Shown: positions 49,727-60,241, counted from the stretch's first letter. The stretch: DNA of 64,000 nucleotides from Bifidobacterium simiiventris (GCF_019331715.1 NZ_JAHBBG010000003.1:186001-250000), one strand, 5' to 3'. The notes: generated by a model from the letters alone, not told the origin. Made by a program: numbers and translations.

Positions 49727-52459
49727 ATGGCAGAAGCACAGCAGGCTGAGGCCCCCACCAAGCCGACCCCTGAAGAGAAGAAGGCGGCCGCCGAGGCCGA
49801 GGTCGACGCGCTCGTCAAGAAGGGTCTCAAGGCCCTCACCGAGTTCGAGAAGCTCGACCAGAAGCAGGTCGACCGCATCGTCGCCAAGGCGTCCATCGCC
49901 GCGCTGAACAAGCACCTCGTGCTCGCGAAGATGGCCGTCGACGAGACCGGCCGTGGTCTCGTGGAAGACAAGGCCACCAAGAACATCTTCGCGTGCGAGC
50001 ATGTCACTAACTACCTGGCGGGCCAGCGCACCGTCGGCGTGATCCGCGAGGACGACGTCATGGGCATCGACGAGATCGCCGAGCCGGTCGGCGTCGTCGC
50101 CGGCGTCACCCCGGTCACCAACCCGACCTCCACCACCATCTTCAAGTCGCTCATCGCGCTCAAGACCCGCTGCCCGATCATCTTCGGCTTCCACCCGTTC
50201 GCGCAGAAGTGCTCCGCCGAAGCCGCCCGCATCGTGCGTGACGCGGCCATCGAGGCCGGCGCCCCGGCCGACTGCATCCAGTGGATCGAGCACCCGTCCA
50301 TCGAAGCCACCGGCGCGCTCATGAAGCACGACGGCGTCGCCACCATCCTCGCCACCGGCGGCCCGGGCATGGTCAAGGCCGCATACTCCTCCGGCAAGCC
50401 GGCCCTCGGCGTCGGCGCCGGCAACGCCCCGGCCTACGTTGACTCCGATGTGGACATCGTGCGCGCCGCGAACGACCTGATCCTGTCCAAGCACTTCGAC
50501 TACGGCATGATCTGCGCCACCGAGCAGGCCATCATCGCACACAAGGACATCTACGATCCGCTGGTCAAGGAACTCAAGCGCCGCAAGGCGTACTTCGTCA
50601 ACGACGAGGAGAAGGCCAAGCTCGAGCAGTACATGTTCGGTTGCACCGCATTCTCCGGCGGCACCCCGAAGCTTAACTCCGTGGTGCCGGGCAAGTCCCC
50701 GCAGTACATCGCCAAGGCCGCCGGCTTCGAGATCCCGGCCGACGCGACCATCATCGCCGCCGAATGCTCTGAGGTCTCCGACAACGAGCCGCTCACTCAC
50801 GAGAAGCTCGCCCCGGTGCACGCTGTGCTCAAGGCCGACAACAAAGAGCAGGCGTTTGAGATGTGCGAGGCCATGCTCAAGCTCGGCGCCGGTCACACTG
50901 CCGCCATCCACACCAACAACGAGGCGCTCGTGCGTGAATACGGCCTCAGAATGCACGCCTGTCGCATCATCTGGAACTCCCCGAGCTCGCTCGGCGGCGT
51001 CGGCGACATCTACAACGCCATCGCCCCGTCGCTCACCCTCGGCTGCGGCTCCTACGGCGGCAACTCGGTGTCCGGCAACGTGCAGGCGGTCAACCTGCTC
51101 AACATCAAGCGCATCGCTCGGAGGAACAACAACATGCAGTGGTTCAAGATCCCGGCCAAGACCTACTTCGAGCCGAACGCCATCAAGTACCTGCGCGACA
51201 TGTACGGCATCGAGAAGGCCGTCATCGTGTGCGACAAGGTCATGGAGCAGCTCGGCATCGTCGACAAGGTCATCGACCAGCTGCGTGCCCGCGCCAACCG
51301 CGTCACCTTCCGCATCATCGACTACGTCGAGCCGGAGCCCTCGGTCGAGACCGTCGAGCGCGGTGCCGAGATGATGCGCGAGGAATTCGAGCCGGACACG
51401 ATCATCGCGGTCGGCGGCGGTTCCCCGATGGACGCGGCCAAGATCATGTGGCTGCTGTACGAGCACCCGGAAATCTCCTTCTCCGACGTTCGTGAGAAGT
51501 TCTTCGATATCCGCAAGCGCGCCTTCAAGATCCCGCCGCTGGGCAAGAAGGCCAAGCTCGTGTGCATCCCGACCTCGTCCGGCACTGGTTCCGAAGTCAC
51601 GCCGTTCGCCGTGATCACCGACCACAAGACCGGTTACAAGTACCCGATCACCGACTACGCGCTCACCCCGTCCGTCGCGATCGTCGACCCGGTGCTCGCC
51701 CGCACCCAGCCGCGCAAGCTCGCGTCCGACGCCGGATTCGACGCCCTGACCCACTCGTTCGAGGCGTACGTCTCCGTCTACGCGAACGACTTCACCGACG
51801 GCATGGCGCTGCACGCGGCCAAGCTCATCTGGGACAACCTGGCCGAGTCCGTCAACGGCGAGCCGGGCCTGGAGAAGACCAAGGCACAGGAGAAGATGCA
51901 CAATGCCGCCACCATGGCCGGCATGGCGTTCGGCTCCGCGTTCCTCGGCATGTGCCACGGCATGGCGCACACCATCGGCGCGCTGTGCCATGTCGCCCAC
52001 GGCCGCACCAACTCCATCCTGCTGCCGTACGTGATCCGTTACAACGGCCAGGTGCCGGAGGAGCCGACCTCGTGGCCGAAGTACAACAAGTACATCGCCG
52101 ACGAGCGCTACCGCGACATCGCCATCAACCTCGGCATCGACCCGGGCAAGACTCCGGCCGAAGCCGTCGAGAACCTGGCGAAGGCCGTCGAGGACTACCG
52201 CGACAACAAGCTCGGCATGAACAAGAGCTTCCAGGATTGCGGTGTGGACGAGGACTACTTCTGGAGCGTGCTCGACCAGATCGGCATGCGCGCCTACGAG
52301 GACCAGTGCGCCCCCGCGAACCCGCGCATCCCGCAGATCGAGGACATGAAGGACATCGCCATCGCCGCGTACTACGGCGTGCCGCAGGCCGAAGGCCACC
52401 GCATCCGCGTCGAGCGCGAAGGCGTGGCTGCCACGGAGGAAGCCTCCGAGCGCGTCTGA
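49727..52459 (+). CDS. adhE: Bifunctional acetaldehyde/alcohol dehydrogenase
   Basis: A 910-residue AdhE that reduces acetyl-CoA to ethanol with two NADH, balancing redox in the bifid shunt. The N-terminal aldehyde dehydrogenase half carries the catalytic cysteine C263 in FDYGMICATEQAII. The C-terminal iron-dependent alcohol dehydrogenase half has GGGSPMDAAK, the FDALTHSFEAYVS histidine and GMCHGMAHTIGALCHVAHG metal ligands. SD CAAGGAGG lies 5 nt before ATG 49727. Forms helical spirosomes in other species. A terminator follows at 52485. Confidence 0.97.
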   Translation: MAEAQQAEAPTKPTPEEKKAAAEAEVDALVKKGLKALTEFEKLDQKQVDRIVAKASIAALNKHLVLAKMAVDETGRGLVEDKATKNIFACEHVTNYLAGQRTVGVIREDDVMGIDEIAEPVGVVAGVTPVTNPTSTTIFKSLIALKTRCPIIFGFHPFAQKCSAEAARIVRDAAIEAGAPADCIQWIEHPSIEATGALMKHDGVATILATGGPGMVKAAYSSGKPALGVGAGNAPAYVDSDVDIVRAANDLILSKHFDYGMICATEQAIIAHKDIYDPLVKELKRRKAYFVNDEEKAKLEQYMFGCTAFSGGTPKLNSVVPGKSPQYIAKAAGFEIPADATIIAAECSEVSDNEPLTHEKLAPVHAVLKADNKEQAFEMCEAMLKLGAGHTAAIHTNNEALVREYGLRMHACRIIWNSPSSLGGVGDIYNAIAPSLTLGCGSYGGNSVSGNVQAVNLLNIKRIARRNNNMQWFKIPAKTYFEPNAIKYLRDMYGIEKAVIVCDKVMEQLGIVDKVIDQLRARANRVTFRIIDYVEPEPSVETVERGAEMMREEFEPDTIIAVGGGSPMDAAKIMWLLYEHPEISFSDVREKFFDIRKRAFKIPPLGKKAKLVCIPTSSGTGSEVTPFAVITDHKTGYKYPITDYALTPSVAIVDPVLARTQPRKLASDAGFDALTHSFEAYVSVYANDFTDGMALHAAKLIWDNLAESVNGEPGLEKTKAQEKMHNAATMAGMAFGSAFLGMCHGMAHTIGALCHVAHGRTNSILLPYVIRYNGQVPEEPTSWPKYNKYIADERYRDIAINLGIDPGKTPAEAVENLAKAVEDYRDNKLGMNKSFQDCGVDEDYFWSVLDQIGMRAYEDQCAPANPRIPQIEDMKDIAIAAYYGVPQAEGHRIRVEREGVAATEEASERV

Positions 52460-52484
52460 GACTGAATGTCTGATCAGGCACTGA

Positions 52485-52517
52485 GGGAGTTCGCCCATCT
52501 CGGGCGGGCTCCCTCTT
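52485..52517 (+). terminator. Terminator of adhE
   Basis: GGGAG..CGCCC and GGGCGGGCTCCC pair with small internal bulges, followed by TCTT. Confidence 0.7.
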
Positions 52518-52604
52518 GTGTATTCGTGGCCTGAGCGTTGATCATGCGAGGTCTTTCTGGTTCACGCGACGGATATAATCGGGTCAATTCCATCCCGTGA
52601 GCCG

Positions 52605-53366
52605 TTACTTCGTGTCGCCTTCCGCGCTGGTGATCGCCTCGGCAATCGGATCATTGCTGAAATCATGCTCGCGGTATCCAGGATCATCCACCGGCAGATG
52701 CTGCACCAGCGTATCGAACACCTGACTGTAGATCTTGCCGTGATCGAGCACCGCATCCAGCACATGCCCGCCGAACGTGCGGTCGTCGGACAGAAAATGT
52801 TCGTGGAACCCGGCCACCGCCGCGCCATGGAACATCACCGGCGAAAAATAGCCGAGCATCGTGCCCTGCACGTCGTGCCGCAGGAACGTTGCCTGCCGGT
52901 CGGCCACCTCCACCAGCGTCGGGTACGGAGCCTGCTGCTTGATCACCGCGCGGGTTTTCATGAAACTGAACGTGCCGCGCACAATCACCGAAAAGAACGT
53001 GTTCGCACGCCCGTTTGCCTCCACGATGCGCTTGTTGAGTTCCTTGAGACCGATGTCCGAGCGCTCGCACTGGTACTGGAACGCGGCGTGATGCACGTTC
53101 GCGAACGGCATCGTGAAATCGTCCGGCACGCGTTCGGCCACGCCGGTGCTACCGACTTTGTATGCCACGCCGTCAAGGATGATGAGCTCGCCGTCGAGTC
53201 CCTCACCCGTGCCGATGCCGGTGTCGCCATGCGTGAGTAGTTCGCCGATGGTCGTCGTGCCCTCCAGCAGTCCAGGCACGAGCAGCGCGAGCGTGCCGTG
53301 CTGGTACAACTGGTTGGCATTGTGCGCCGTGATGGGTCTGATCTGGGAGCCGCGCGATTGTGTCAC
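52605..53366 (-). CDS. budA: Alpha-acetolactate decarboxylase
   Basis: A 253-residue enzyme converting acetolactate to acetoin. Family pattern: LYQHGTLALLVPGLLEGTTTIGELLTHGDTGIGT at the N-terminus, then the metal-binding GFHEHFLSDDRTFGGHVLD histidines near the C-terminus. GTG 53366 lies 7 nt after TATCGT on the minus strand, fitting a leaderless start, and gives the right length. It may divert pyruvate-derived acetolactate to neutral acetoin or regulate branched-chain amino acid synthesis. No acetolactate synthase is adjacent. Confidence 0.92.
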   Translation of the reverse strand: MTQSRGSQIRPITAHNANQLYQHGTLALLVPGLLEGTTTIGELLTHGDTGIGTGEGLDGELIILDGVAYKVGSTGVAERVPDDFTMPFANVHHAAFQYQCERSDIGLKELNKRIVEANGRANTFFSVIVRGTFSFMKTRAVIKQQAPYPTLVEVADRQATFLRHDVQGTMLGYFSPVMFHGAAVAGFHEHFLSDDRTFGGHVLDAVLDHGKIYSQVFDTLVQHLPVDDPGYREHDFSNDPIAEAITSAEGDTK

Positions 53367-53478
53367 GGGACACACGATAGAAAGCCCGACGGCACGATTC
53401 AACGGCCATCTCACCGTTCGCCGCAACCGTGACGCGGATCACAGGGTCTCATAGACGCGATTCGTGTCGACCGATCGT

Positions 53479-54297
53479 TCAGAACGTCATCACCACGGCT
53501 GCGAACACCAGCAGGCTCGACACCATTTCGACCAGGCCGACGGCAATCGGCCTGACCGCGCGTCGCCGCGCGACCAACGGCATCGCGACCGCCCGCATCA
53601 TCAGCCACGCGCAGGTGATAGTCAACATCGCGAACAGGCGGCCGAACCCCAGCAATCCCCATAGTCCGAACGCCGCCGCCAGCAGTACGCCATGCCAGAT
53701 CCACGACGCCCACAGGTATCCGGCATTGCCGCGTTCGCGGATCATCGTCTTCACGAACAGCACCGAACCGAACTGTGCGAGCAGAAACACCACGGCCGCG
53801 GGTAACCCGCCGTTGGCGAGCGCCGGGATCCGGGCGTCGGCTGCATGATTGCCGAACGAGCCGACGACCATTGCCATCGTGCAGGCGGCGAGGATCGCGA
53901 CCGCATTGCCCCAGAGCGTGCGTTCGCGGCGTAGCCATGCGGCAGCGAACGACAGTCCGGCCAGCGCGATGTACAGCGGCGCCCACCACAGGATCGTCGG
54001 GTGGAGGGCTACGAACGGCAGGCCGATCGCGGCGAGCAATACCGTATATATGACGGTCGGCGGTAGGTAGCGGCGTGCGAACCGTGATTTGAGCCATCGT
54101 GCGGCGGTGAACTGAACGCAGTAGCACAGGATCCATGCGATGAGCAGCCAGACGGTGGCCGTGTTCGCGCCGCCGACGATCATGCCGGCCAGCGTGGGCA
54201 GGATCGCCATCGCCCATGCGCCGGGCTGGTCGGGAATCCAGTCGCGTGGCGTGGTGTGGCGGTGGTTCGGGGCGGATCGGGTGGTTGGCGTGGTCAT
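53479..54297 (-). CDS. YwiC-like multi-spanning membrane protein
   Basis: A 272-residue integral membrane protein with about eight hydrophobic segments. The N-terminal PRDWIPDQPGAWAMAILPTLAGMI resembles the conserved start of YwiC-like proteins (PxxHGAWAM type). Function unknown. ATG 54297 lies 7 nt after TACGAT on the minus strand, so it is likely leaderless. Downstream of it, on the same strand, is budA, with 112 bp between. Confidence 0.75.
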   Translation of the reverse strand: MTTPTTRSAPNHRHTTPRDWIPDQPGAWAMAILPTLAGMIVGGANTATVWLLIAWILCYCVQFTAARWLKSRFARRYLPPTVIYTVLLAAIGLPFVALHPTILWWAPLYIALAGLSFAAAWLRRERTLWGNAVAILAACTMAMVVGSFGNHAADARIPALANGGLPAAVVFLLAQFGSVLFVKTMIRERGNAGYLWASWIWHGVLLAAAFGLWGLLGFGRLFAMLTITCAWLMMRAVAMPLVARRRAVRPIAVGLVEMVSSLLVFAAVVMTF

Positions 54298-54468
54298 GGT
54301 CCATATCGTATGGGCGTGTGATCCGACCCGCCAGCGATGGTGGACGGTCGATTTCGGTTATCCACAAAAAATGTGGATAGACACGCCGGATGTGGATAAC
54401 AGCCGACCATTCGACCACATGCCTCGAAATTGATTCAGTGTCGAGGTCGAAGCCGATACAGTACGACC

Positions 54469-55434
54469 ATGAAAGCGAATACGGCACTGATCGAGCGATG
54501 CATGGATCATGAACGGCGACGGTTATGCGTGTGGGGTCGGACGCAATCCGAACGTCAATCCCTGCGTCGGCGGGTGAAGTCAGGTGATCTGGTGTGCGTC
54601 GTCGATGGCTGTTTCGCGCGCGTCGAAACGTGGAATTCGTTGGATCCGGTGGAACGGTACCGATGGGTGGCGCGAACATTGGCGGTGCTGCATCCCGACT
54701 GGGTGTTCGGTGGCATGACCGCTGCCGTGATGTATGGGATCAGCGATTCGATACGGCATCTCGGCGTGTTCCATATCGCAATGGATAAGAGACGCCACGG
54801 CGGGGATCGAGGCCCGTTCCGGTATTGCTTGGTGCCGGAGGATGAGTATGCGCGGTATGCGATGACGGACGGGGTACGGGTCACGCCGCTGGGCCGTACC
54901 GTGTTCGATTGCCTGCGGCACGTGGATTTTCCCGATGGAATCGGTCTGGTCGAATCGGTGTTGCGGCAGAGGATGATGACGCGCGACGAGATGCGGACGC
55001 ATTGCCTGTCGTTGCCGGGGCGCTGGCGTTCGCGGGCGCTGTTGGCGGTGGAGCAGGCGCCCGGCGGCACGGACAATGGCGGGGAAGCGTACGCTTACGG
55101 CGTCATGATCGAGGAGGGATTCGCCGCGCCGCGTGTGCAGGAGACCGTCGCGCATCCCGATGACGCAACCCGTTATGACCGGGTTGATTTCGCGTGGCAT
55201 ACGGCGGACGGCCGGTTCATTGTGGCGGAACTTGACGGACGGGTGAAGTACCGTGATCCGTCCATGTATGTGAACGGCAGTCTGCCGGATACGATCATCG
55301 CGGAGAAAGAACGGGAGGAGAGGATCCGGCTGCGGGCGGATGAGGTGGTTCGGTTTTCGTTTTCCGAGGCATATCGGCGTCGGATGCTGGTGGAGAAGCT
55401 GATGAAGGCCGGGGTGCCCCGGGTCGGGGTATGA
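54469..55434 (+). CDS. Winged-helix plus nuclease-fold hypothetical protein
   Basis: A 321-residue protein. The N-terminal part (SLRRRVKSGDLVCVVDGCFARVETWNSLDPVERY) resembles the winged-helix of AbiEi-type and DUF559 proteins of actinobacteria. The C-terminal part (RYDRVDFAWHTADGRFIVAELDGRVKYRD) has the D...ExDGxxKY pattern of the restriction-endonuclease-like (Vsr/DUF559) fold, with plausible catalytic Asp, Glu and Lys. Function unknown. ATG 54469 lies 6 nt after TACAGT. Confidence 0.65.
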   Translation: MKANTALIERCMDHERRRLCVWGRTQSERQSLRRRVKSGDLVCVVDGCFARVETWNSLDPVERYRWVARTLAVLHPDWVFGGMTAAVMYGISDSIRHLGVFHIAMDKRRHGGDRGPFRYCLVPEDEYARYAMTDGVRVTPLGRTVFDCLRHVDFPDGIGLVESVLRQRMMTRDEMRTHCLSLPGRWRSRALLAVEQAPGGTDNGGEAYAYGVMIEEGFAAPRVQETVAHPDDATRYDRVDFAWHTADGRFIVAELDGRVKYRDPSMYVNGSLPDTIIAEKEREERIRLRADEVVRFSFSEAYRRRMLVEKLMKAGVPRVGV

Positions 55435-55465
55435 CGGCCGGATCGCCGATGCCGGGGCTCACTGA

Positions 55466-55607
55466 TCCCATTGGTGGGTGAAATTGGACCGCACAATATA
55501 AAGTGTATCTGGACTAGTTAGACGGCTGATACGGTTCCAACTAGTCCAGATATACCCACCAACGGTATTCAGCCGGTTTTTGAGTCCATATATACCCACC
55601 ATTGCGA
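55466..55607. repeat. Small element with inverted ends upstream of rpsJ
   Basis: TTGGTGGGTGAAATTGGACC (about 55471-55490) is inverted relative to AGTCCATATATACCCACCA (55585-55603), and a third copy, AGTCCAGATATACCCACCA, is at 55543-55561. A perfect 14-bp inverted repeat TATCTGGACTAGTT lies at 55506-55519/55539-55552. No coding capacity. Looks like a tiny MITE-like or regulatory palindrome. Confidence 0.6.
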
Positions 55608-55924
55608 ACCACGGCTGATCGGTGATAAGAGCCGAAAAGATGGACGGCACGAAGGAACACAAACGGCGCGACACGCCCGAACTCCATAAGGCCATGCCTA
55701 GTGCTTTAATAAACAAGTTGCCTGATTTGGGCTCGCAAATTGGAATCAAAAAAGCGAGCGCGGAACGGAAACCCACGTGAGTGGAAGCCCGAATGCCGCG
55801 CACTGATGTGGTTTGGCCACAAGGATCACCCTGCAGAGGGTGTCTCTTGCTGCGGCCAAGTCCGCCGGTGCCCTAGAAGCAGGCTGGTAAACAGTACACG
55901 AATCGCTAGAAAGGGCGGACGGCA
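55608..55924 (+). promoter_or_regulatory. S10 operon promoter and leader
   Basis: No gene in these 317 bp. CACCCT/AGGGTG with a GCAG loop (55829-55844) is a small leader hairpin. GAAAGG before 55925 is the ribosome site of rpsJ. A long leader could serve ribosomal-protein autoregulation, but no known structure is proven. Confidence 0.4.
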
Positions 55925-56233
55925 ATGGCGGGACAGAAAATCCGCATCAGGCTTAAGTCCTATGACCACGAGGTCATCGACCAATCGGCGAAGAAGATCG
56001 TCGAAACGGTGACGAACGCGGGCGCAACTGTGGTTGGCCCGGTTCCGCTCCCGACCGAGAAGAACGTCTTTGTTGTTATTCGTTCTCCTCACAAGTATAA
56101 GGATTCTCGCGAGCACTTCGAGATGCGCACTCACAAGCGCCTCATCGACATCGTGGACCCGACCCCGAAGGCCGTGGACTCCCTGATGCACATTGATCTG
56201 CCCGCAGATGTCAACATCGAGATCAAGCTGTAA
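55925..56233 (+). CDS. rpsJ: 30S ribosomal protein S10
   Basis: A 102-residue S10: [25 protein letters not shown] at the start and [20 protein letters not shown] near the end. First gene of the S10-spc ribosomal protein operon; rplC follows 17 bp later. Confidence 0.98.
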   Translation: MAGQKIRIRLKSYDHEVIDQSAKKIVETVTNAGATVVGPVPLPTEKNVFVVIRSPHKYKDSREHFEMRTHKRLIDIVDPTPKAVDSLMHIDLPADVNIEIKL

Positions 56234-56250
56234 GGGAGGAGGGAACCACT

Positions 56251-56898
56251 ATGACTTCGCAGAGAGGTAGCCACAAGGCTCTGCTGGGCAAGAAGCTCGG
56301 CATGACTCAGGTCTGGGACGAGAACGGTTTCTTCGTCCCCGTCACCCTCGTTGATGTGTCCACCAACGTGGTGACCGCCGTCAAGTCCGAAGAGACCGAC
56401 GGCTACAAGGCCGTTCAGATCGGCTACGGCCAGATCGATCCCACCAAGGTGACCAAGCCGCTCGCCGGCCACTTCGCCAAGGCTGGCGTGACCCCGCGCC
56501 GCCACCTCGTTGAGGTGCGCACCGAGGACGCCGCCGAGTACGAGCCGGGCCAGGAGCTGTCCATCGACTTCTTCCCGGAAGGCTCTGAAGTCGACGTCAC
56601 CGGCACCACCAAGGGCAAGGGCTTCGCCGGCACCATCAAGCGCTGGGGCTTCAAGTCCTACCGTCGTTCTCACGGCTCTCACAAGAACGAGCGTCGCCCC
56701 GGCTCTGTCGGCGCATGCGCGACCCCGAGCCGTATTCTCAAGGGCAAGCGTATGGCCGGCCGCATGGGTCACGTGACCGCGACCGCTCAGGGCTTGACCG
56801 TCATGTCCGCGGATGCCGAGAACAGCATTCTCGCCATCAAGGGTGCGATCCCGGGCCCGAAGGGCGGCATCGTTCTCGTCCGCACGGCAGTGAAGTAA
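56251..56898 (+). CDS. rplC: 50S ribosomal protein L3
   Basis: A 215-residue L3 with [18 protein letters not shown] at the N-terminus and the central loop [13 protein letters not shown]...[22 protein letters not shown] that reaches the peptidyl-transferase centre. AAGGGAGGAGGG upstream is a strong ribosome site. Confidence 0.98.
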   Translation: MTSQRGSHKALLGKKLGMTQVWDENGFFVPVTLVDVSTNVVTAVKSEETDGYKAVQIGYGQIDPTKVTKPLAGHFAKAGVTPRRHLVEVRTEDAAEYEPGQELSIDFFPEGSEVDVTGTTKGKGFAGTIKRWGFKSYRRSHGSHKNERRPGSVGACATPSRILKGKRMAGRMGHVTATAQGLTVMSADAENSILAIKGAIPGPKGGIVLVRTAVK

Positions 56899-56915
56899 GG
56901 GGAGTCTGATCAATC

Positions 56916-57581
56916 ATGGCAAACGTTACTCTGAACGTGTCTGACGCCCAGGGCGCTACCACCGGCACCGTCGAGGTCCCGGCTGAGATCTTCGGCCACA
57001 CCGCCGAAGAGGTCGCCTCCCGCGTCCCGCTGATCCACCAGGTCGTTGTGGCTCAGCTCGCTGCTGCCCGCGCTGGCACCCACGCCACCAAGACTCGTGG
57101 CATGGTCTCCGGCGGCGGCAAGAAGCCGTGGAAGCAGAAGGGCACCGGTCGTGCCCGCCAGGGCTCCATCCGCGCCCCGCAGTGGTACCACGGCGGCACC
57201 GTGTTCGGTCCGCAGCCGCGCGACTACTCGCAGCGCACCCCCAAGAAGATGAAGGCCGCGGCCCTGCGCTACGTCCTGTCCGATCGTGCGAACGCCGGCC
57301 GCGTTGCCGTGGTGAACTTCGGTATCACCGATACCCCGTCCACCAAGGCCGCCGTCGCCGCGCTGTCCCCGATCACCGAGAACAAGTTCACCACCGTGGT
57401 GCTGTCCCGCGAGAACATCAACGAGTGGCTGTCGGTCCGCAACATCCCGACCGTCCACCCGATCTTCGCCGATCAGCTCAACACGTACGATGTGGTCACG
57501 GCTCAGTATGTCGTCTTCACCCAGGAAGGCCTCGACGCTTTCCTCGCGGGCAAGACCGAGCCGGCCGCGAAGGAGGACTGA
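56916..57581 (+). CDS. rplD: 50S ribosomal protein L4
   Basis: A 221-residue L4. The exit-tunnel loop is [22 protein letters not shown]...[12 protein letters not shown]. In other bacteria L4 autoregulates the S10 operon. Begins 17 bp after rplC. Confidence 0.97.
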   Translation: MANVTLNVSDAQGATTGTVEVPAEIFGHTAEEVASRVPLIHQVVVAQLAAARAGTHATKTRGMVSGGGKKPWKQKGTGRARQGSIRAPQWYHGGTVFGPQPRDYSQRTPKKMKAAALRYVLSDRANAGRVAVVNFGITDTPSTKAAVAALSPITENKFTTVVLSRENINEWLSVRNIPTVHPIFADQLNTYDVVTAQYVVFTQEGLDAFLAGKTEPAAKED

Positions 57582-57587
57582 TCTTAA

Positions 57588-57884
57588 ATGGTCGCAATCC
57601 ACAAGCCCGCACACGACGTCATCCTCAAGCCTGTCGTCTCCGAGAAGAGCTACGCGCTCTCCGATCGTGGCCAGTACACCTTCGTGGTGGCCCCGGACGC
57701 GAACAAGGTGCAGATCAAGCAGGCTATCGAAGAGATCTTCAAGGTGAAGGTGACGAACGTCAACACCCTCAACCGTGACGGCAAGCGCAAGCGCACCCGT
57801 TTCGGCTTCGGCCAGCGCGTTTCCCAGAAGCGTGCGATCGTGACCGTCGCCGAGGGCCAGACGATCGACATCTTCGGCAACTGA
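57588..57884 (+). CDS. rplW: 50S ribosomal protein L23
   Basis: A 98-residue L23 ([43 protein letters not shown]), a tunnel-exit protein that docks trigger factor and SRP. It starts 6 bp after rplD, whose last codons supply the GAAGGAGG ribosome site. Confidence 0.97.
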   Translation: MVAIHKPAHDVILKPVVSEKSYALSDRGQYTFVVAPDANKVQIKQAIEEIFKVKVTNVNTLNRDGKRKRTRFGFGQRVSQKRAIVTVAEGQTIDIFGN

Positions 57885-57920
57885 AGGCTAGCCGAGAAAA
57901 GTTAAAGGAAGAACTATATT

Positions 57921-58751
57921 ATGGCTATCCGCGTTTATAAGCCGACGACTGCTGGCCGCCGTAACGCGTCTGTCTCGGACTTCTCCGATCTGACGCGCTC
58001 CACGCCTGAGAAGTCGCTGGTTCGCAAGCTGACCAAGACCGGCGGTCGCAACTCCTACGGTCGTATGACCTCCCGTCACCGCGGTGGCGGCCACAAGCGC
58101 GCCTACCGTCTCATCGACTTCCGTCGTTGGGACAAGGACGGCGTGCCGGCTACCGTCGCTCACATCGAGTACGATCCGAACCGTTCCGCCCGCATCGCGC
58201 TGCTGCACTACGCCGACGGCGAGAAGCGCTACATCATCGCTCCGGAGGGCGTCAAGCAGGGTGACCGCATCGAGACCGGCGAGAACGCCGATATCAAGCC
58301 GGGCAACAACCTGCCGCTGAAGAACATCCCGACCGGTACCGTGGTCCACGCCATCGAGCTCAAGCCGCTGGGCGGCGCGAAGATCGCGCGTTCCGCCGGC
58401 GCCGCCGTTCAGCTCGTCGCCAAGGATGGCGCCTACGCCCAGCTGCGTATGCCGTCCGGCGAAATCCGCAACGTCGACGCCCGCTGCCGCGCGACCGTTG
58501 GTGAGGTCGGCAACTCCGATCACGCCAACATCCAGCTCGGCAAGGCCGGCCGCGCCCGCTGGATCGGCAAGCGTCCGTGGACTCGTGGTGAGTCCATGAA
58601 CCCGGTCGATCACCCGCACGGTGGTCGTACCCGCGGTGGTAAGCCGCCGGTGTCTCCGTGGGGCAAGGGCGAAGTTCGTACTCGCCGTCCGAAGAAGGCT
58701 TCGAACAAGATGATTGTTCGTCGTCGTCCGAATGGTAAGAACCGCAAGTAA
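57921..58751 (+). CDS. rplB: 50S ribosomal protein L2
   Basis: A 276-residue L2. [21 protein letters not shown] at the N-terminal side and [23 protein letters not shown] with the key histidine at the C-terminal side. AAAGGAAGA is the ribosome site. Confidence 0.98.
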   Translation: MAIRVYKPTTAGRRNASVSDFSDLTRSTPEKSLVRKLTKTGGRNSYGRMTSRHRGGGHKRAYRLIDFRRWDKDGVPATVAHIEYDPNRSARIALLHYADGEKRYIIAPEGVKQGDRIETGENADIKPGNNLPLKNIPTGTVVHAIELKPLGGAKIARSAGAAVQLVAKDGAYAQLRMPSGEIRNVDARCRATVGEVGNSDHANIQLGKAGRARWIGKRPWTRGESMNPVDHPHGGRTRGGKPPVSPWGKGEVRTRRPKKASNKMIVRRRPNGKNRK

Positions 58752-58766
58752 GGGAGTGTCGAGTAG

Positions 58767-59045
58767 ATGACTCGTAGCATCAAGAAGGGCCCCTTCGTCG
58801 ACGCCCACCTGCAGAAGAAAGTCGACGAGCAGAACGAGAAGGGCACCCACAACGTCATCAAGACGTGGTCCCGCCGTTCGATGATCACCCCTGATTTCAT
58901 CGGACACACGTTCGCTGTTCACGATGGCCGCAAGCATGTCCCGGTGTTCGTCACCGAGGCCATGGTCGGTCACAAGCTCGGTGAGTTCGCCCCGACCAAG
59001 ACCTTCAAGGGTCATGTGAAGGACGACAAGAAGGCCCGCCGCTAA
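58767..59045 (+). CDS. rpsS: 30S ribosomal protein S19
   Basis: A 92-residue S19 ([50 protein letters not shown]). Lies 15 bp after rplB, with an AAGGGAG ribosome site in the gap. Confidence 0.98.
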   Translation: MTRSIKKGPFVDAHLQKKVDEQNEKGTHNVIKTWSRRSMITPDFIGHTFAVHDGRKHVPVFVTEAMVGHKLGEFAPTKTFKGHVKDDKKARR

Positions 59046-59062
59046 AGGATAAGGAATAGAAC

Positions 59063-59422
59063 ATGGAAGCTAAAGCAATCGCTCGTCACGTCCGCGTGAC
59101 GCCGCGCAAGGCTCGCCGCATGGTCGACCTCATCCGCGGCAAGCAGGCGACCGAAGCCGTCACCATCCTCAAGTTCGCTCCTCAGGACGCGTCCCTCCCG
59201 GTGCGCAAGGTCCTCGAGAGCGCCATCGCCAACGCTCGCGTCAAGGCCGACAAGGCCGGCGAGCCGTTCCGCGAGAACGATCTGGTCATCAAGGAGACCT
59301 ATGTGGACGAAGGCGTGACGCTCAAGCGTTTCCGCGCCCGCGCCCAGGGCCGTGCCGCTCGTATCAACAAGCGCACCTCCCACATCACGGTCGTTGTCGC
59401 TACCAAGGAAGGAGCCCGCTAA
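59063..59422 (+). CDS. rplV: 50S ribosomal protein L22
   Basis: A 119-residue L22 with [23 protein letters not shown] at the start and the tunnel hairpin [25 protein letters not shown]. Two bases separate it from rpsC, suggesting coupling. Confidence 0.98.
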   Translation: MEAKAIARHVRVTPRKARRMVDLIRGKQATEAVTILKFAPQDASLPVRKVLESAIANARVKADKAGEPFRENDLVIKETYVDEGVTLKRFRARAQGRAARINKRTSHITVVVATKEGAR

Positions 59423-59424
59423 AG

Positions 59425-60237
59425 ATGGGTCAGAAGATCAATCCCTTTGGCTATCGTCTGGGCATCACTGAAAACCATCGTTCCAAGTGGTTCTCCGATT
59501 CCAACAAGCCTGGCGAGCGCTACAGCGACTTCGTCCTCGAGGATGACAAGATCCGCAAGGAAATGAACAAGGACCTCGAGCGTGCGGGCGTGTCCCGCAT
59601 CGTCATCGAGCGCACCCGCGACCGCGTGCGTGTGGACATCCACACCGCCCGTCCGGGCATCGTGATCGGCCGCCGTGGCGCCGAAGCCGAGAAGGTTCGC
59701 GCCAAGCTCGAGAAGCTCACTGGCAAGCAGGTCCAGCTCAACATCTTCGAGGTCAAGAACGCCGCTCTGGACGCCCAGCTCGTCGCTCAGGGCATCGCCG
59801 AACAGCTGACCAACCGCGTGACCTTCCGTCGCGCGATGCGCAAGGCTCAGCAGGACGCGATGCGCGCCGGCGCCAAGGGCATCCGTATCAAGCTCTCCGG
59901 CCGTCTCGGCGGTGCGGAAATGAGCCGTTCGGAGTTCTACCGCGAGGGTCGCGTTCCGCTGCAGACCCTGCGCGCCCTGATCGATTACGGCTTCTTCGAG
60001 GCCAAGACCACCTACGGCCGCATCGGCGTCAAGGTGTGGATCTACAAGGGCGACATGACCGAGCGTGAGTTCGAAGAGCAGCAGCAGGCGCAGCAGAACA
60101 GCCGCCCGGGCCGCCGTGGTGGCGATCGCCGCCCGCGCCGTGGCAACCGCAACGCTGCCGCCCAGCAGCAGGCCGAGGCCCCGAAGGCCGAGACCGCCGC
60201 CGCTGAGGCTCCTGCCGCAACGGAAACGAAGGAGTGA
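59425..60237 (+). CDS. rpsC: 30S ribosomal protein S3
   Basis: A 270-residue S3 with the KH domain ([29 protein letters not shown]). The C-terminal ~45 residues are a Gln/Arg then Ala/Glu-rich extension ([20 protein letters not shown]) common in actinobacteria. It starts 2 bp after rplV. Confidence 0.98.
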   Translation: MGQKINPFGYRLGITENHRSKWFSDSNKPGERYSDFVLEDDKIRKEMNKDLERAGVSRIVIERTRDRVRVDIHTARPGIVIGRRGAEAEKVRAKLEKLTGKQVQLNIFEVKNAALDAQLVAQGIAEQLTNRVTFRRAMRKAQQDAMRAGAKGIRIKLSGRLGGAEMSRSEFYREGRVPLQTLRALIDYGFFEAKTTYGRIGVKVWIYKGDMTEREFEEQQQAQQNSRPGRRGGDRRPRRGNRNAAAQQQAEAPKAETAAAEAPAATETKE

Positions 60238-60241
60238 ACTG

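Noticed and set aside
55740-56012. 90-codon frame overlapping the rpsJ start
   Set aside because: Out-of-frame overlap with rpsJ, no ribosome site; treated as part of the operon leader.
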